NCBI GenBank assembly: GCA_954870475.1
Contig: OX940954.1
Location: forward strand, 19,129,664-19,193,663
From: Euphrasia confusa
Lineage: Eukaryota > Streptophyta > Magnoliopsida > Lamiales > Orobanchaceae
Direction of reading: 5' to 3'
Length of the DNA stretch: 64,000 nucleotides
In this document: piece after piece, positions 33,173 through 43,800 of the stretch
Numbering within the stretch: the stretch's first letter is position 1
How the letters are laid out: each line of letters begins with the position of its first letter
Made by a program: the position numbers and the translations under genes
The notes under the pieces: model-generated
Databases searched by the model: none
Told to the model about the DNA's origin: nothing
Seen by the model: the letters and a program-made list of their open reading frames with translations, nothing else

Positions 33173-36148
33173 CTAATGAGCCTTTCCAGGGTTACTCTGA
33201 TATCTCGCTACTACGCCAACTGCATAGCAGATATCAGGCCTCGTGCATAACATTGCATACATCAAGCTTCCCACAGCCGAAGCGTAGGGAACTGCTTTCA
33301 TTTCATCTTTCTCCTTTTGTGTCTGAGGACACATCTCCTTAGAAAGATAAGTTCCTTTACTGAAGGGCAGCTCACCCTTCTTGGAATCTTGCATGTTAAA
33401 ACGAGCCAGAATCGTGTCTATGTAAGATTGCTGGGACAGGTACAATGTTCTATTCCGGCGATCCCTTATAACCTTGTTCCCTAGAACATGTCCGACTTCT
33501 CCCAAATCTTTCATATCGAATTGTCTAGACAACCATCCCTTTATGTCTGATAACATTTTCACACTGTTGCCAATGAGAAGAATGTCGTCTACATAAAGCA
33601 CGAGAAACACCACCTTCTTTCCATCACGTTTCCAATACACACACGATTCGTCCATGCTTTGACTGAATCCAAAGGATTGGACCACTTCGTCAAACCGCAG
33701 GTTCCACGATCTCGAGGCTTGTTTCAATCCATAAATGGATCGATTAAGCTTGCACACTAGATGATCTCGCCCCTTAGCAATGAATCCTTCTGGTTGTTTC
33801 ATATAAATCGTCTCGTCAAGACTTCCATTAAGGAAAGCTGTCTTGACATCCATTTGCCACACCTCATAATCCATATGAGCTGCTATGGATAAGAGAATCC
33901 GGATCGACTTTATCTTGGCTACCGGCGAGAAGGTCTCCTCATAATCGATTCCCTCTTTCTGAGTATATCCTTTCGCAACAAGCCGAGCTTTAAAGGTTTC
34001 AACCTTTCCGTCAGATCCTCTCTTTCTCTTGTAGACCCATTTACACCCAATTGGCTTCACGCCGCTTGGTGGTTCTACAAGATCCCAGACTTTATTAGAA
34101 TCCATAGATTCTATTTCGGATTTCATTGCTTTCTTCCAAGAAGGCGCATCTATATCTTGTACCGCCTCATCATAGGTCCAGGGATCGATTTCATGAACTC
34201 CAGGTCCAGAGTCCGAAGACTCACCCAGTCCAATCCATCTATCTGGTTGTTTAACAACCCTCCCACTACGACGGCGTTCCGGTGTGTTAACAGTGACAGT
34301 ATTAGGTGCAGGTTCTAGTGGTGTATCTATACTCGGTTCGGCTGTATTCAGGTCTTCCTCATTACCTCTCAACTCATCAAGTATTATGTCACTTTTGGGC
34401 TTGTGGTCCATGACATAGTCTTCCTCTAGGAACCGAGCGTTAGTACTTATAACGATCTTCTGGTCCGTAGGACTATAGAACATGCCACCCTTAGTTCCTT
34501 TCGGGTATCCTACAAACAGCCGTATTTCTGATCTAGGTTCTAACTTATCGGCGCCTTGTCGCAACACATGTGCTGGACATCCCCAGATCCGAATGTGTTT
34601 CAAGTTAGGCTTACGCCCACTCCACAATTCCATGGGTGTGGTTGGTACCGTTTTGGTCGGAACCCTATTCAGAATGTACGCCGCTGTTTCCAAGGCAAGT
34701 CCCCAGAACATAACAGGTAAATCCGAGTAACTCATCATCGATCGCACCATCTCCATAAGAGTCCTATTCCTTCTTTCTGACACACCATTCTGCTGAGGAG
34801 TATATGGTGAGGTCAGCTGGGATTCAATCCCATTCTCTGCCAAGTATGCCTTGAATTCTCCAGACAGGTACTCGCCTCCGCGATCAGATCGCAGGAATTT
34901 TATGGATTTACCACGAAGGTTCTCCACAAGAGCCTTGAACTCTTTGAACTTGCCAAAGGATTCGCTCTTGCGGCTCATCAGGTATACATATCCATATCTT
35001 GAGTAATCATCAGTGAAAGTGATGAAGTACTCGTACCCTCCCCTTGCCTGAGTAGACATAGGTCCGCATACATCAGAGTGAATCAAATCCAATACTTGCT
35101 CAGCTCTTCGTCCTTTACCAGAAAAAGGACGCTTAGTCATTTTTCCCTCTAAACAGGATTCGCAGGTTGGAAGGTCCTCTCCCTCAACGCCAGTGATTAA
35201 ATCATCAGCTTTCAACCTTTGAAGCCTATTTGAGTTTATATGACCTAGCCTTAGATGCCACAAGTATAATTGATTCATCTTAGAAGGTTCCTTTCTCTTA
35301 TTGGTGTTCGTAGATGTGTTATTACTCTCGGTTAGTTGCATCGTGTTAGACTCAGGATTTAGCACATACAAATCGTCTATCAATGTACCAGAACAGATAA
35401 TTTCACTATTTCTTCTTATGATCACAGAGTGGTCAAAAGAAACAGAATATCCATTCATAATAAGTTTAGAAACTGAAATTAAATTCTTTCTAAAGTTGGG
35501 TACATAAAGACAATTACGTAAAACTAAAACCCTATCACTACTGAAACGTAAGTGAACGTCTCCCACTGCAACAGCCGCCACCTTCGCGGCATTGCCCATG
35601 TAGACCACGATTTCTCCCTCTCTAAGTCTCCGGGTTTCCTGGAACCCCTGCAATGAATTGCAGACATGGTCAGTGGCACCCGTATCTACACACCAGGTGC
35701 TGGTAGATATCACCGCTGACAATGTTTCAGTGACTAAGGAAAATTTCGTACCTTTGATGAGAGGACAATCAGACCTCCAGTGCCCAAACTGTTTGCATCG
35801 AAAGCATCTGCGAAACCGCTTGCTTTCCCCAATCCGTGATTTTAAACCACTGGGTCTCTTTGCACGCTTTTCTTTTAGCCTAGCCACAAGAGCTCGTGTT
35901 TCTCTTAACTTACGCACAAAAATCGCCTTCGCTGAGCCGGTTTTAAGGGACTCATTGAGGAACGATTCCGTGGGTATGTTAAACACCTCTTGCCTAGCTT
36001 CCACACCATGTCTCAACGTAGTTGGACCAACAGTGGATTCAGAAAGCTCAACAGTCTGGACAATGTCCAGATTTCTTTCCCAATCATCACCATATGGAAC
36101 CGGTGAGTTTTCATCTTTAAGTATATCACAAAGTGGGGTCACAGTCAT
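33173..36148 (-). CDS. Copia gag-pol polyprotein of C, truncated before RNase H
   Basis: 991 codons from ATG at 36148 (MTVTPLCDILKDENS) to TAG at 33173. The frame is also open 10 codons upstream from a TTG, but the ATG matches the gag start in A. Gag is short (about 120 residues before the zinc knuckle CFRCKQFGHWRSDC), so an internal gag deletion is likely. Protease has CVDTGATDH with D155. The HHCC region begins LWHLRLGH. The integrase core has D359, D422 and E458 (DD35E). Reverse transcriptase has MDVKTAFLNGSLDE and YVDDI. The frame stops at NPGKAH, just before RNase H. The protease, integrase and polymerase motifs look intact, while gag and RNase H look defective. Confidence 0.9.
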   Translation of the reverse strand: MTVTPLCDILKDENSPVPYGDDWERNLDIVQTVELSESTVGPTTLRHGVEARQEVFNIPTESFLNESLKTGSAKAIFVRKLRETRALVARLKEKRAKRPSGLKSRIGESKRFRRCFRCKQFGHWRSDCPLIKGTKFSLVTETLSAVISTSTWCVDTGATDHVCNSLQGFQETRRLREGEIVVYMGNAAKVAAVAVGDVHLRFSSDRVLVLRNCLYVPNFRKNLISVSKLIMNGYSVSFDHSVIIRRNSEIICSGTLIDDLYVLNPESNTMQLTESNNTSTNTNKRKEPSKMNQLYLWHLRLGHINSNRLQRLKADDLITGVEGEDLPTCESCLEGKMTKRPFSGKGRRAEQVLDLIHSDVCGPMSTQARGGYEYFITFTDDYSRYGYVYLMSRKSESFGKFKEFKALVENLRGKSIKFLRSDRGGEYLSGEFKAYLAENGIESQLTSPYTPQQNGVSERRNRTLMEMVRSMMSYSDLPVMFWGLALETAAYILNRVPTKTVPTTPMELWSGRKPNLKHIRIWGCPAHVLRQGADKLEPRSEIRLFVGYPKGTKGGMFYSPTDQKIVISTNARFLEEDYVMDHKPKSDIILDELRGNEEDLNTAEPSIDTPLEPAPNTVTVNTPERRRSGRVVKQPDRWIGLGESSDSGPGVHEIDPWTYDEAVQDIDAPSWKKAMKSEIESMDSNKVWDLVEPPSGVKPIGCKWVYKRKRGSDGKVETFKARLVAKGYTQKEGIDYEETFSPVAKIKSIRILLSIAAHMDYEVWQMDVKTAFLNGSLDETIYMKQPEGFIAKGRDHLVCKLNRSIYGLKQASRSWNLRFDEVVQSFGFSQSMDESCVYWKRDGKKVVFLVLYVDDILLIGNSVKMLSDIKGWLSRQFDMKDLGEVGHVLGNKVIRDRRNRTLYLSQQSYIDTILARFNMQDSKKGELPFSKGTYLSKEMCPQTQKEKDEMKAVPYASAVGSLMYAMLCTRPDICYAVGVVARYQSNPGKAH

Positions 36149-38075
36149 TCCTAACCTATAAGCACATAAAACAAACAAACAATTTAATATCCGATATTAT
36201 CTCCCTCAAATAATATCATTAAATCACTAATCACATCTAAAATCCCATCAGGTAAGGCAAGCCACGTGGTGTGGACGTTTACCCACCCAAATGATTTAGC
36301 AATTAGATTTTCTTTGGTCATACATCGCTTGTAGCGGAACCTCGTGGGGAGGAATACTATAAGGCGTATCTAAGTGTAAACCATTACTCAGTACCAAAAT
36401 AAGTTACTTGGAATCGCTACATCACCGCAAGCCACGTGGTGTGGACGTTTACGATAACTTCACAATTCTTCATAAATATTTACAACTGTCTACATCAATT
36501 AATCCAAAGTCCGTCAGCATAGCAAGCCACGTGGTGTGGACGTTTAATACACTAAGAGACTTTTATAATTGACTCCCAATTACTTGATCCATTTAATCTC
36601 GTAAATCAAGACGTGGAGAATCATAAGTGAAACTCGAAGTTTCTAACCAGTGATTCACCATGCGAACAACCCTATCTCTCATAAATGAGGGAGCCGAGCA
36701 GACAAACGACCCATCTATCAAAGAATGGCACGAAAGTCTCTAATTTGTGTCCTCTACATGACCAAGTGGCTCTGGCTCCATTCCACTCCCCGGGGTGAGA
36801 ATGAGTCGACTTGAAATCAGCTTTGGAAAGACAAATTAGGCATTGTTTGATAAACTTAATCAATGTTTCTCGTAAGAGGAATTACAAGAACTCTCCTCCA
36901 ATAACTTATCTATATAAACTTCAAAAGTTTATAAAAGTCACCAAGAGAGCAGCAATGGAGACCATGGGTATGTTTCCATACCCTCTCTCACTTAGCTTTT
37001 TACAATAAAGGGATACGCTATCTAGTGCATAAAATAAACACATATAGCATGCATACATGTAATAAAGCACATAGTATTATCACATAGTCAAAATAATACT
37101 AGAATATTATTTTCCGACTATTATGGCTTCATCACATCCCCGTACGCATCTTCTAGTCTTCAGTCTTCGTTTCTTGAATGCTCCATGTGACGAGAATATT
37201 AATATCCAATATTTAAATCTATTTATTTTCAATTAATCCAAAAGTTACTTAATTCGAAAATTAAGTCAATTGAATATATCAAAAATAAAATTAAATATTA
37301 TTAATATTTTTATTTATTTTATTTTCTTTTTCCACTTCATTAAATCTCTAGAATAATCTATCCAAGATCCTCTTGGAATATTCTAGATGATATCCATAAT
37401 GAAATAAAGAAATAAAATAATTTAGGACTCTTATACTTTTCCAAATTTATTTTATTCCTAATCCATGAATATTCCCATGAGTAGGAATAGGAAAAACCGA
37501 ATTAAAATAGGAAAGTATATTTCCGGTAGGAGTAGCACGGGTTGGGGAACCCCGAACCACCCCCACCACGTCCGACCACCAGCCACGGGGAGGAGCGCCG
37601 CCGCCCAGCCACGCCGCCAACCACCGAACCGGCGGTAGCCGCGGCTAGGGCAACCAGCCCCTCGCCCATAGCCATCGATCCGGGCATCCACGGGGATCGA
37701 TCCAATCGATCCCTAGCCCTTCGTCCATCCCGTCACTTCGTCTTCTCCGGCGGTCTTCGATACGTCGATCCAATCGCAAAATTAAATTTACAAAATCTAA
37801 ATTACAATTCCGGTATCGATTCTATACACGAAATCGACCCTATACATTTTCCGGAAAAACAACGAACATAATAATAAATCCTAAATTCGGTCAACCCCCG
37901 AATTTTTACTATTACAAGCATTCACCACCAAAAACGAATCTCGACATGTCCGAGAGTTTAATAAAACCAACAATCACATGACAAAATAATTAAACGAATA
38001 ATCATCAAGCCATAATAGTCGGAAACCCTGCAAGGTAGAACAATTTTTATCGAAAATACCGCGAACGTAAACCAC
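36149..38075 (-). other. Untranslated leader of C
   Basis: No credible frame. On the sense strand from the primer site: a GC-rich block at about 37540-37740, AT-rich repeats, then the module conserved with A and D (about 37015 down to 36190), including the purine-rich AAGTGAGAGAGGG near 36980 and the three hairpin tags. Confidence 0.7.
36257..36546 (-). repeat. Three dispersed hairpin tags in the leader of C
   Basis: 25-bp copies at 36257-36281, 36427-36451 and 36522-36546. Sense core CCACAC-CAC-GTGG followed by CTTGC, identical in all three and different from A and D. Confidence 0.9.
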
Positions 38076-38087
38076 GCTCTGATACCA
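38076..38087 (-). other. Primer binding site of C (tRNA-iMet)
   Basis: GCTCTGATACCA on the plus strand, two bases from the 5' LTR end. Confidence 0.95.
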
Positions 38088-38089
38088 AT

Positions 38090-39739
38090 TGTTGGAATTC
38101 GATATCCCGGGTCATCAAAAATTGCGGAACCGATAACCCGAACGAACCCTTCGCCGGAGATCATACAAACGCCGACTCATCCGCCGGAGTCCGGGCTTTG
38201 GAGACCACGCGCCCGAAGGCACGCAATCCGCCCCCACCCGAACCCCCGCGAGCCGGGGTTCGTACGATCGAGATGATCGATCGCTCGCCGGCGATCGATC
38301 GGGGTGGGGCTGTTCGACAGCCCCCCCGCGGCGGGTCCGGCGACCCGCCACCACCAGGAGGCCCCCGCCTTCACGGCGGGGTAGGGCACGGCACCAGCCC
38401 GTGCCCAGCGATCGACCCTCGTGGTCGATCGCACACCCTCGGTCGAACCGAGGGTTCGGCCCCCATCGCCCCACGCCGAAACCCTAGCGGGCGTACGCCG
38501 CGGTCCGGTGGCTTCGCCACCACCGCGCGTTCGTCCGTCTATTCTGGGCTTCGATCCTCGGATCTTCGTCCTACGGTATTCTCGATAAAACAAATCGAAC
38601 AATTAACAAGTTAGTTGAGAATTGTACCTACGATTCGTTGTTCGGAGAAACGAAATCGATGACCTCGTGACCTTCCCGCGTATTCCTTGCACTCCGTTCG
38701 AACGTCGGGTGGGCGACGAGCTATCGAACTTATGGATCCTCTTCACTCTCAGAACTTTATTGTTTGCGTAACTTAGGTTAGTAAAAGTGAAGACCATGTA
38801 GTGCTTTTATAGGCTACGAGGGGGATCAAAAGGAGATTAAATATTGGACTTCTAATATTGAAAATTAAATTGGGTCCAACCCAAATCCATTAATTCTTAT
38901 CAATATTAATTTTATTTATTTTCCACTATATAAATAAAATTGCACTCCCAATATTTATCCATATTATATCAAATAATATTTCTCCAACTTAGTATTATTT
39001 ATTCCGTGTATTTAAGATTTAAATATCCATGAATAAAATTTATTTATTGCTTAATAAATTTATTCATCTCTTATATCCGAGAATAGTACCACTCAACCTT
39101 ATTTATTATGCGGAACAAATCCACTCGCGAGGTTTACATAATAAATCCTTATGAGCTCATCTCGGGGATATTATCAACCCTTACGGGATACACTGCCCCT
39201 TCAAGAATTCACGGCATGCCATATATAAAATATAGTGACCCAACTTAACCGGTAATTAACCCAATAATTAAATCGGTTAATTCCTTTGGTAAATCAAAGT
39301 CACTTATATTAAATATACACACCCGCAATTGTTTCAGGGATTAAGAATAAAATACTCCGAGTCTCAAATCAATTATCGCCGAGCAATCCTAATTGATGAG
39401 TCTCAATCGATCCGCTCAATACACCAAGTGTACAAGTGTGATAAAATAATTAAGATAAATTATTTTCTCTCTCACACAACGACTATACCGATGGATTGGT
39501 CCGTGTCCATCTAGGTCGTGAGCAACTGTTCGATTAAATACGAGTAACCGATAGTATGATCTTCTGTGTGCCCATGCAACACCATACTAACTACAACGTA
39601 TAAAATCCAGGACTATAATTTGCATGTATTTAATTAACAATAATTAAAAGCAAATGAATGTCTGTAATTAATAGGTAAATGAAAGTGCATACAGAGTTCA
39701 GAATACTCAAATCTAGACATTAAGTATACTACTCCATCA
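38090..39739 (-). repeat. 5' LTR of C
   Basis: 1650 bp, same length as the 3' copy with one substitution seen (38848). Hairpin array at 38239-38521. Followed on the plus strand by the duplication GAAAC. Confidence 0.95.
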
Positions 39740-40745
39740 GAAACAAGTTGGAACGAGTTAAGACGGAGTAGAGGACCGAAGCTGCTATCTAGCACCCGCT
39801 ACATAACCTAGCACCTGCTAGGTCCAGATTCCAGCAACTCCTGTCCCCTTCACCTAGCGCCTGCTGAACACCCTAGCACCTGCTAGGCGCGATATTTTGG
39901 CGTTGACCAAGTTTTGACCAGCTGTATAAGAATAGGGTTTTCCTATTCCGAAAACACTTTTTACTTTTTGTTTTTTTCTTTTCACGGACGCGAGCTTAGC
40001 CATTCTTTACTTTACGCTTTTTGGAGACAACAACTCGTGGTTCGATAGGTCGATTTCGACTTTGATTTTTCTTTGCTTGGATTGGTGAATTTAATCGGTA
40101 TAGATTCCGATTTCAAACACGTTAATTATTAGTAAGCTCTTATTCCTTTTCTTCGTGCTTGTGTTCTTAATTATTTTGTTTGATTAATTGATTGCTTGTT
40201 TATTCATGAATTATTCGATTTTCATATGCTTGATTTCAATTACTATTATGAGTAGCTAAATTCTCTAATAGGGTTAGGGTGAGTTAATTTTCGACTTAGG
40301 TATTGAGTTCTAGTTCGCACACAAGGTGTTCGATAAAATTCTATTTTGATAAAAAGTTCACGACCGCGTTAGTACCAACCGGTAACGGACGTGCTAATGT
40401 AATTTTGCAAATTCTAATTTAATTTCGAAGTTGAAAATTAACGATCCCGATCCCTAGTCTTCTCTTTATTATTTGAACAATTTTATTTTTATTGCTTCCA
40501 CCATTTACTTTTATTGCTTCTATTATTTACTTGTCTTATTTTATTAGTTTAGGATTAGTTTATTTAAAACAAAACCAACCAACAACATGCAATATGCTAT
40601 TTCTTTTCTTCTTCCTAGTTGCAAACAAATAAACATTTCTACACGCCGATTGTAGTGTTCCTCGAGACCGACTCGGGCGAGTTGTTTCGACAACTAGTTC
40701 GGAATATTTTTATTTGATTTTAGCCGCTATAAAAACGATTAATCA
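39740..40745 (+). repeat. 5' LTR of E, remaining part
   Basis: Continues the LTR after C and ends GATTAATCA. Near its start it carries four palindromic decamers AGC-NNNN-GCT at 39791-39800, 39810-39819, 39856-39865 and 39875-39884, with spacings 19, 46 and 19. Confidence 0.95.
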
Positions 40746-40748
40746 AAT

Positions 40749-40766
40749 TGGCGCCGTTGCCGGGGA
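40749..40766 (+). other. Primer binding site of E (tRNA-Asp)
   Basis: TGGCGCCGTTGCCGGGGA, the primer site characteristic of Athila/Tat gypsy elements, three bases after the LTR. Confidence 0.95.
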
Positions 40767-40881
40767 GCACTTTAGGCACTAGTATTAGTGTTTAGGTGTT
40801 TGCAACAATTTCTTTTTATTTTCTTTTTATTTATTTTATTTGTTCAGGTGCGTTTCATTGTTTGTTTGTCTTTGTTGGTGC

Positions 40882-43800
40882 ATGGTAGGTACGAGAAGTC
40901 AGAGTACCGAGCTTGCACCCGTGATAGTAAACATCAACAGACGCAAGAGTATTAGTCGGTGCGCGAATTTAGACGACAACTCTTCGTCCGATTTTTCCAT
41001 TACCGACTCCGAATCCGAGGCCGAGAATTCAACCATGGTCGACAACAACAACAACAATAACAACAACGCTGCTCAGCCACCCCTCTTTGGAGATCTGACG
41101 CATCCACAAATCGATGGAGCTAGCTCGTGCATCGTCCTAAATGATGCCGCTCGGAGATACGACCTTAAGGCTCATCATCTTGCTCAGCTTCCTCAGTTTT
41201 CCGGAACCGCTAATGAGGACGCTCTTAACTTCGTAAGGGAATTCTATACGGCTTTGCACGCCTTCCCTCTCGGAGCACTCGATGATGATCAGCTCCGGTT
41301 GAAGTGTATTCCGTATGCATTGAGAGATAGGGCGAAGAACTGGCTGCTATCCTTGGAGCCGGACTCGATCACTACCTGGAAGGACATGTACCGGGAGTTT
41401 ATTACTCGGTTCTATCCTCAGCAGAAGACTTTCGACTTGAAAGGTCAGATATGTGCCTTCGAGCAAGAACCGGGAGAGTTTTTCCATGAGGCTTGGGAGC
41501 GATTCAGAAGCCTACTGAGGCAATGCCCACACCATGACCTCACTCCCAACTCGATCATCCAGTTCTTCTACAAGGGTTTGAGCAGAGAGGACCAGAAAGA
41601 GGTGAAAACCGCAGCCGGCGGAAATATCAGCGGTCGAAACAGTGATGAGATGACGGAGATCTTCAAGTCGTTATCAGCTGAGTCGAGGCAAACAAGCTCA
41701 AGGGGAAGTAGTAGCTATGCCAGATCCGAGGGGAGTGTTAATGCCCAGTTGGCAAAGCAGGTTGCCGACTTAACAAAGAAAGTTCAGATGCTTGAAACCA
41801 CTGAGGAGCAGCCAAAACGACATATCTATCGAGTAGAACCGTGTAGCTTATGTGGGGAGATAGGCCACTTCTCGAGCACTTGTGGTCAGGGCATGCCATC
41901 TCCACCTCAGATGATGGATCAGAACTACGGTCCCGAGGTACAAGTGAATGCGATGCAGGGGTACAACCAACAAGGGAATCAGAAGTATGACCCTTATTCC
42001 AACACGTACAACCCGGCATGGAAAAATCATCCTAATTTCTCGTGGAAACAAGATCAGCCACAAACTCAGGGACAAGGGTCTCAGCAAAATTACAACAATC
42101 CGAACCGATACCAGAATTCGGGCAACCAGAATTGGCAAAATAACCAGAATTACCAGAGGCCCCAGTACCAGCAGCAGCATCAGTCATACCACCCACCTCC
42201 ACCTCAGCCACAGCAGGTGCCACCAAAGACTTCGGACTTAGACGAGAAGTTCGCATCCTTCATGGCCGCGACTCAGGCCATCTTGAATAATAACCAGCAA
42301 AAGATAGATGGGGTGGAGAGCAACATGACTAACCAGAATGCGGCGATTAAGAGGATCGAGACGCAGGTTGGACAAATGGCTAGTCGAATGAATGAGATAG
42401 CACAGGCTAATCAGAAGGATCAGATTCCGAGTCAACCACATCAGGCTAAGGCGGTCACAGTGCTTAGAAGCGGACGTGTTATTGATAATCACGTCGAAAT
42501 GCCAACCGAGGAGGTGGAAGAGGACATCCCGACACCGAAAGTAGCTGAGCAGAGAGTTCCGGTAGACGAACCGAAAGAGAAACCGGTAGAAATCCCGGTG
42601 AAAGCACCCGAGACGAGCCGGGCAGCCTTACATAAGGCTGATAACCCCTATAGACCTCCCGTGCCACCATACCCGCATCGGTTGAGGAACGAGAAGCAGG
42701 ATCAGCAATTCTCGGAGATTTACCAGCTCTTGTCCAAGGTGAATGTGAATCTACCTCTTCTCGACATCATTAGGAATATCCCGTCGTATGTCAAGTTCTT
42801 CAAGGACCTCGCTTCGAGAAAAAGGAGGTTCACCGACAACGAGAAGGTAGTGGTTTCAGAGGTAGCAAGTGCGATACTTCAGCACAAGCTCCCTGAGAAA
42901 CAAAGAGACCCCGGGAGTTTCAACATTATGATTGCCGTTGGGAATGGCAAGGAAGTGTCCGGAATGCTCGACTTGGGAGCGGGAATAAATTTGATGCCGT
43001 ATGCCGTGTACGAGAAGTTGGAGTTGGGCGATCTCAAGCCTACTCGTATGTGCCTCCAGCTCGCCGACCGATCGATTCGATATCCCAAGGGGATTGTGGA
43101 AGACATTTTGGTACAGGTCGGTGGATTGATAGTCCCCGTGGACTTCGTGGTACTCGACGTTGGAGAAGTCCCCGAGAATGGGCGAGATCATGCCATTCTC
43201 TTGGGAAGACCATTCATGGCCACCACTAATACTGTTATTGATGTGAAGAACGGTGCGCTCGAGATGACCGTTCTCGGTGAGAAAGTCTCGTTCTCCGTCC
43301 GAACGGGGAAAGCCACTCCCGCTGCCATGTACAGGGAGAATTGTTCCTTCGTTGACCGTATAGAGGACGAAGTGGAAGCCTCGTTCATAGAGGAGAGTAG
43401 CCCTGAAGTCCTTGAGGGTGAAGAGGAAAAATTGACCGATCCCACTTTTGTGCGACCTAGCTCACAGGAAGCCGAGATCGAGGCTCCAAAAAATAAAGTG
43501 GAGTTAAAGCAGTTACCGAGCCACCTCAAATATGTTTTCTTGGAAGACGGGGAACAAAAACCCGTGATCATTTCAGCCACTTTGAGAGCCGAGGATGAAG
43601 AAGCACTCGTGGCGATACTAAAGCAGAACAAGAAAGCTTTTGGGTGGAGTCTAGGAGATATCCGTGGTATTGACCCCTCGGTGTGCATGCACCGGATAAT
43701 TTTGGAGGAGGGGTCGATCCCTAAGAGAGATGGGCAGAGGCGACTCAACCCGGTTCTGATGGAAGTCGTGAGAACGGAGATCTACAAGCTCTTGGATGAG

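Larger units (their letters stand above)
30956..39739 (-). mobile_element. Copia element C (family A/C/D), minus strand
   Basis: 8784 bp with two 1650-bp LTRs (30956-32605 and 38090-39739). Target duplication GAAAC at 30951-30955 and 39740-39744; the empty site is seen intact in the 3' LTR of E near 49949. I noticed only one difference between the LTRs (31714 G, 38848 A), so it is very young. Its pol is mostly open but ends at a premature stop before RNase H. Confidence 0.95.
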
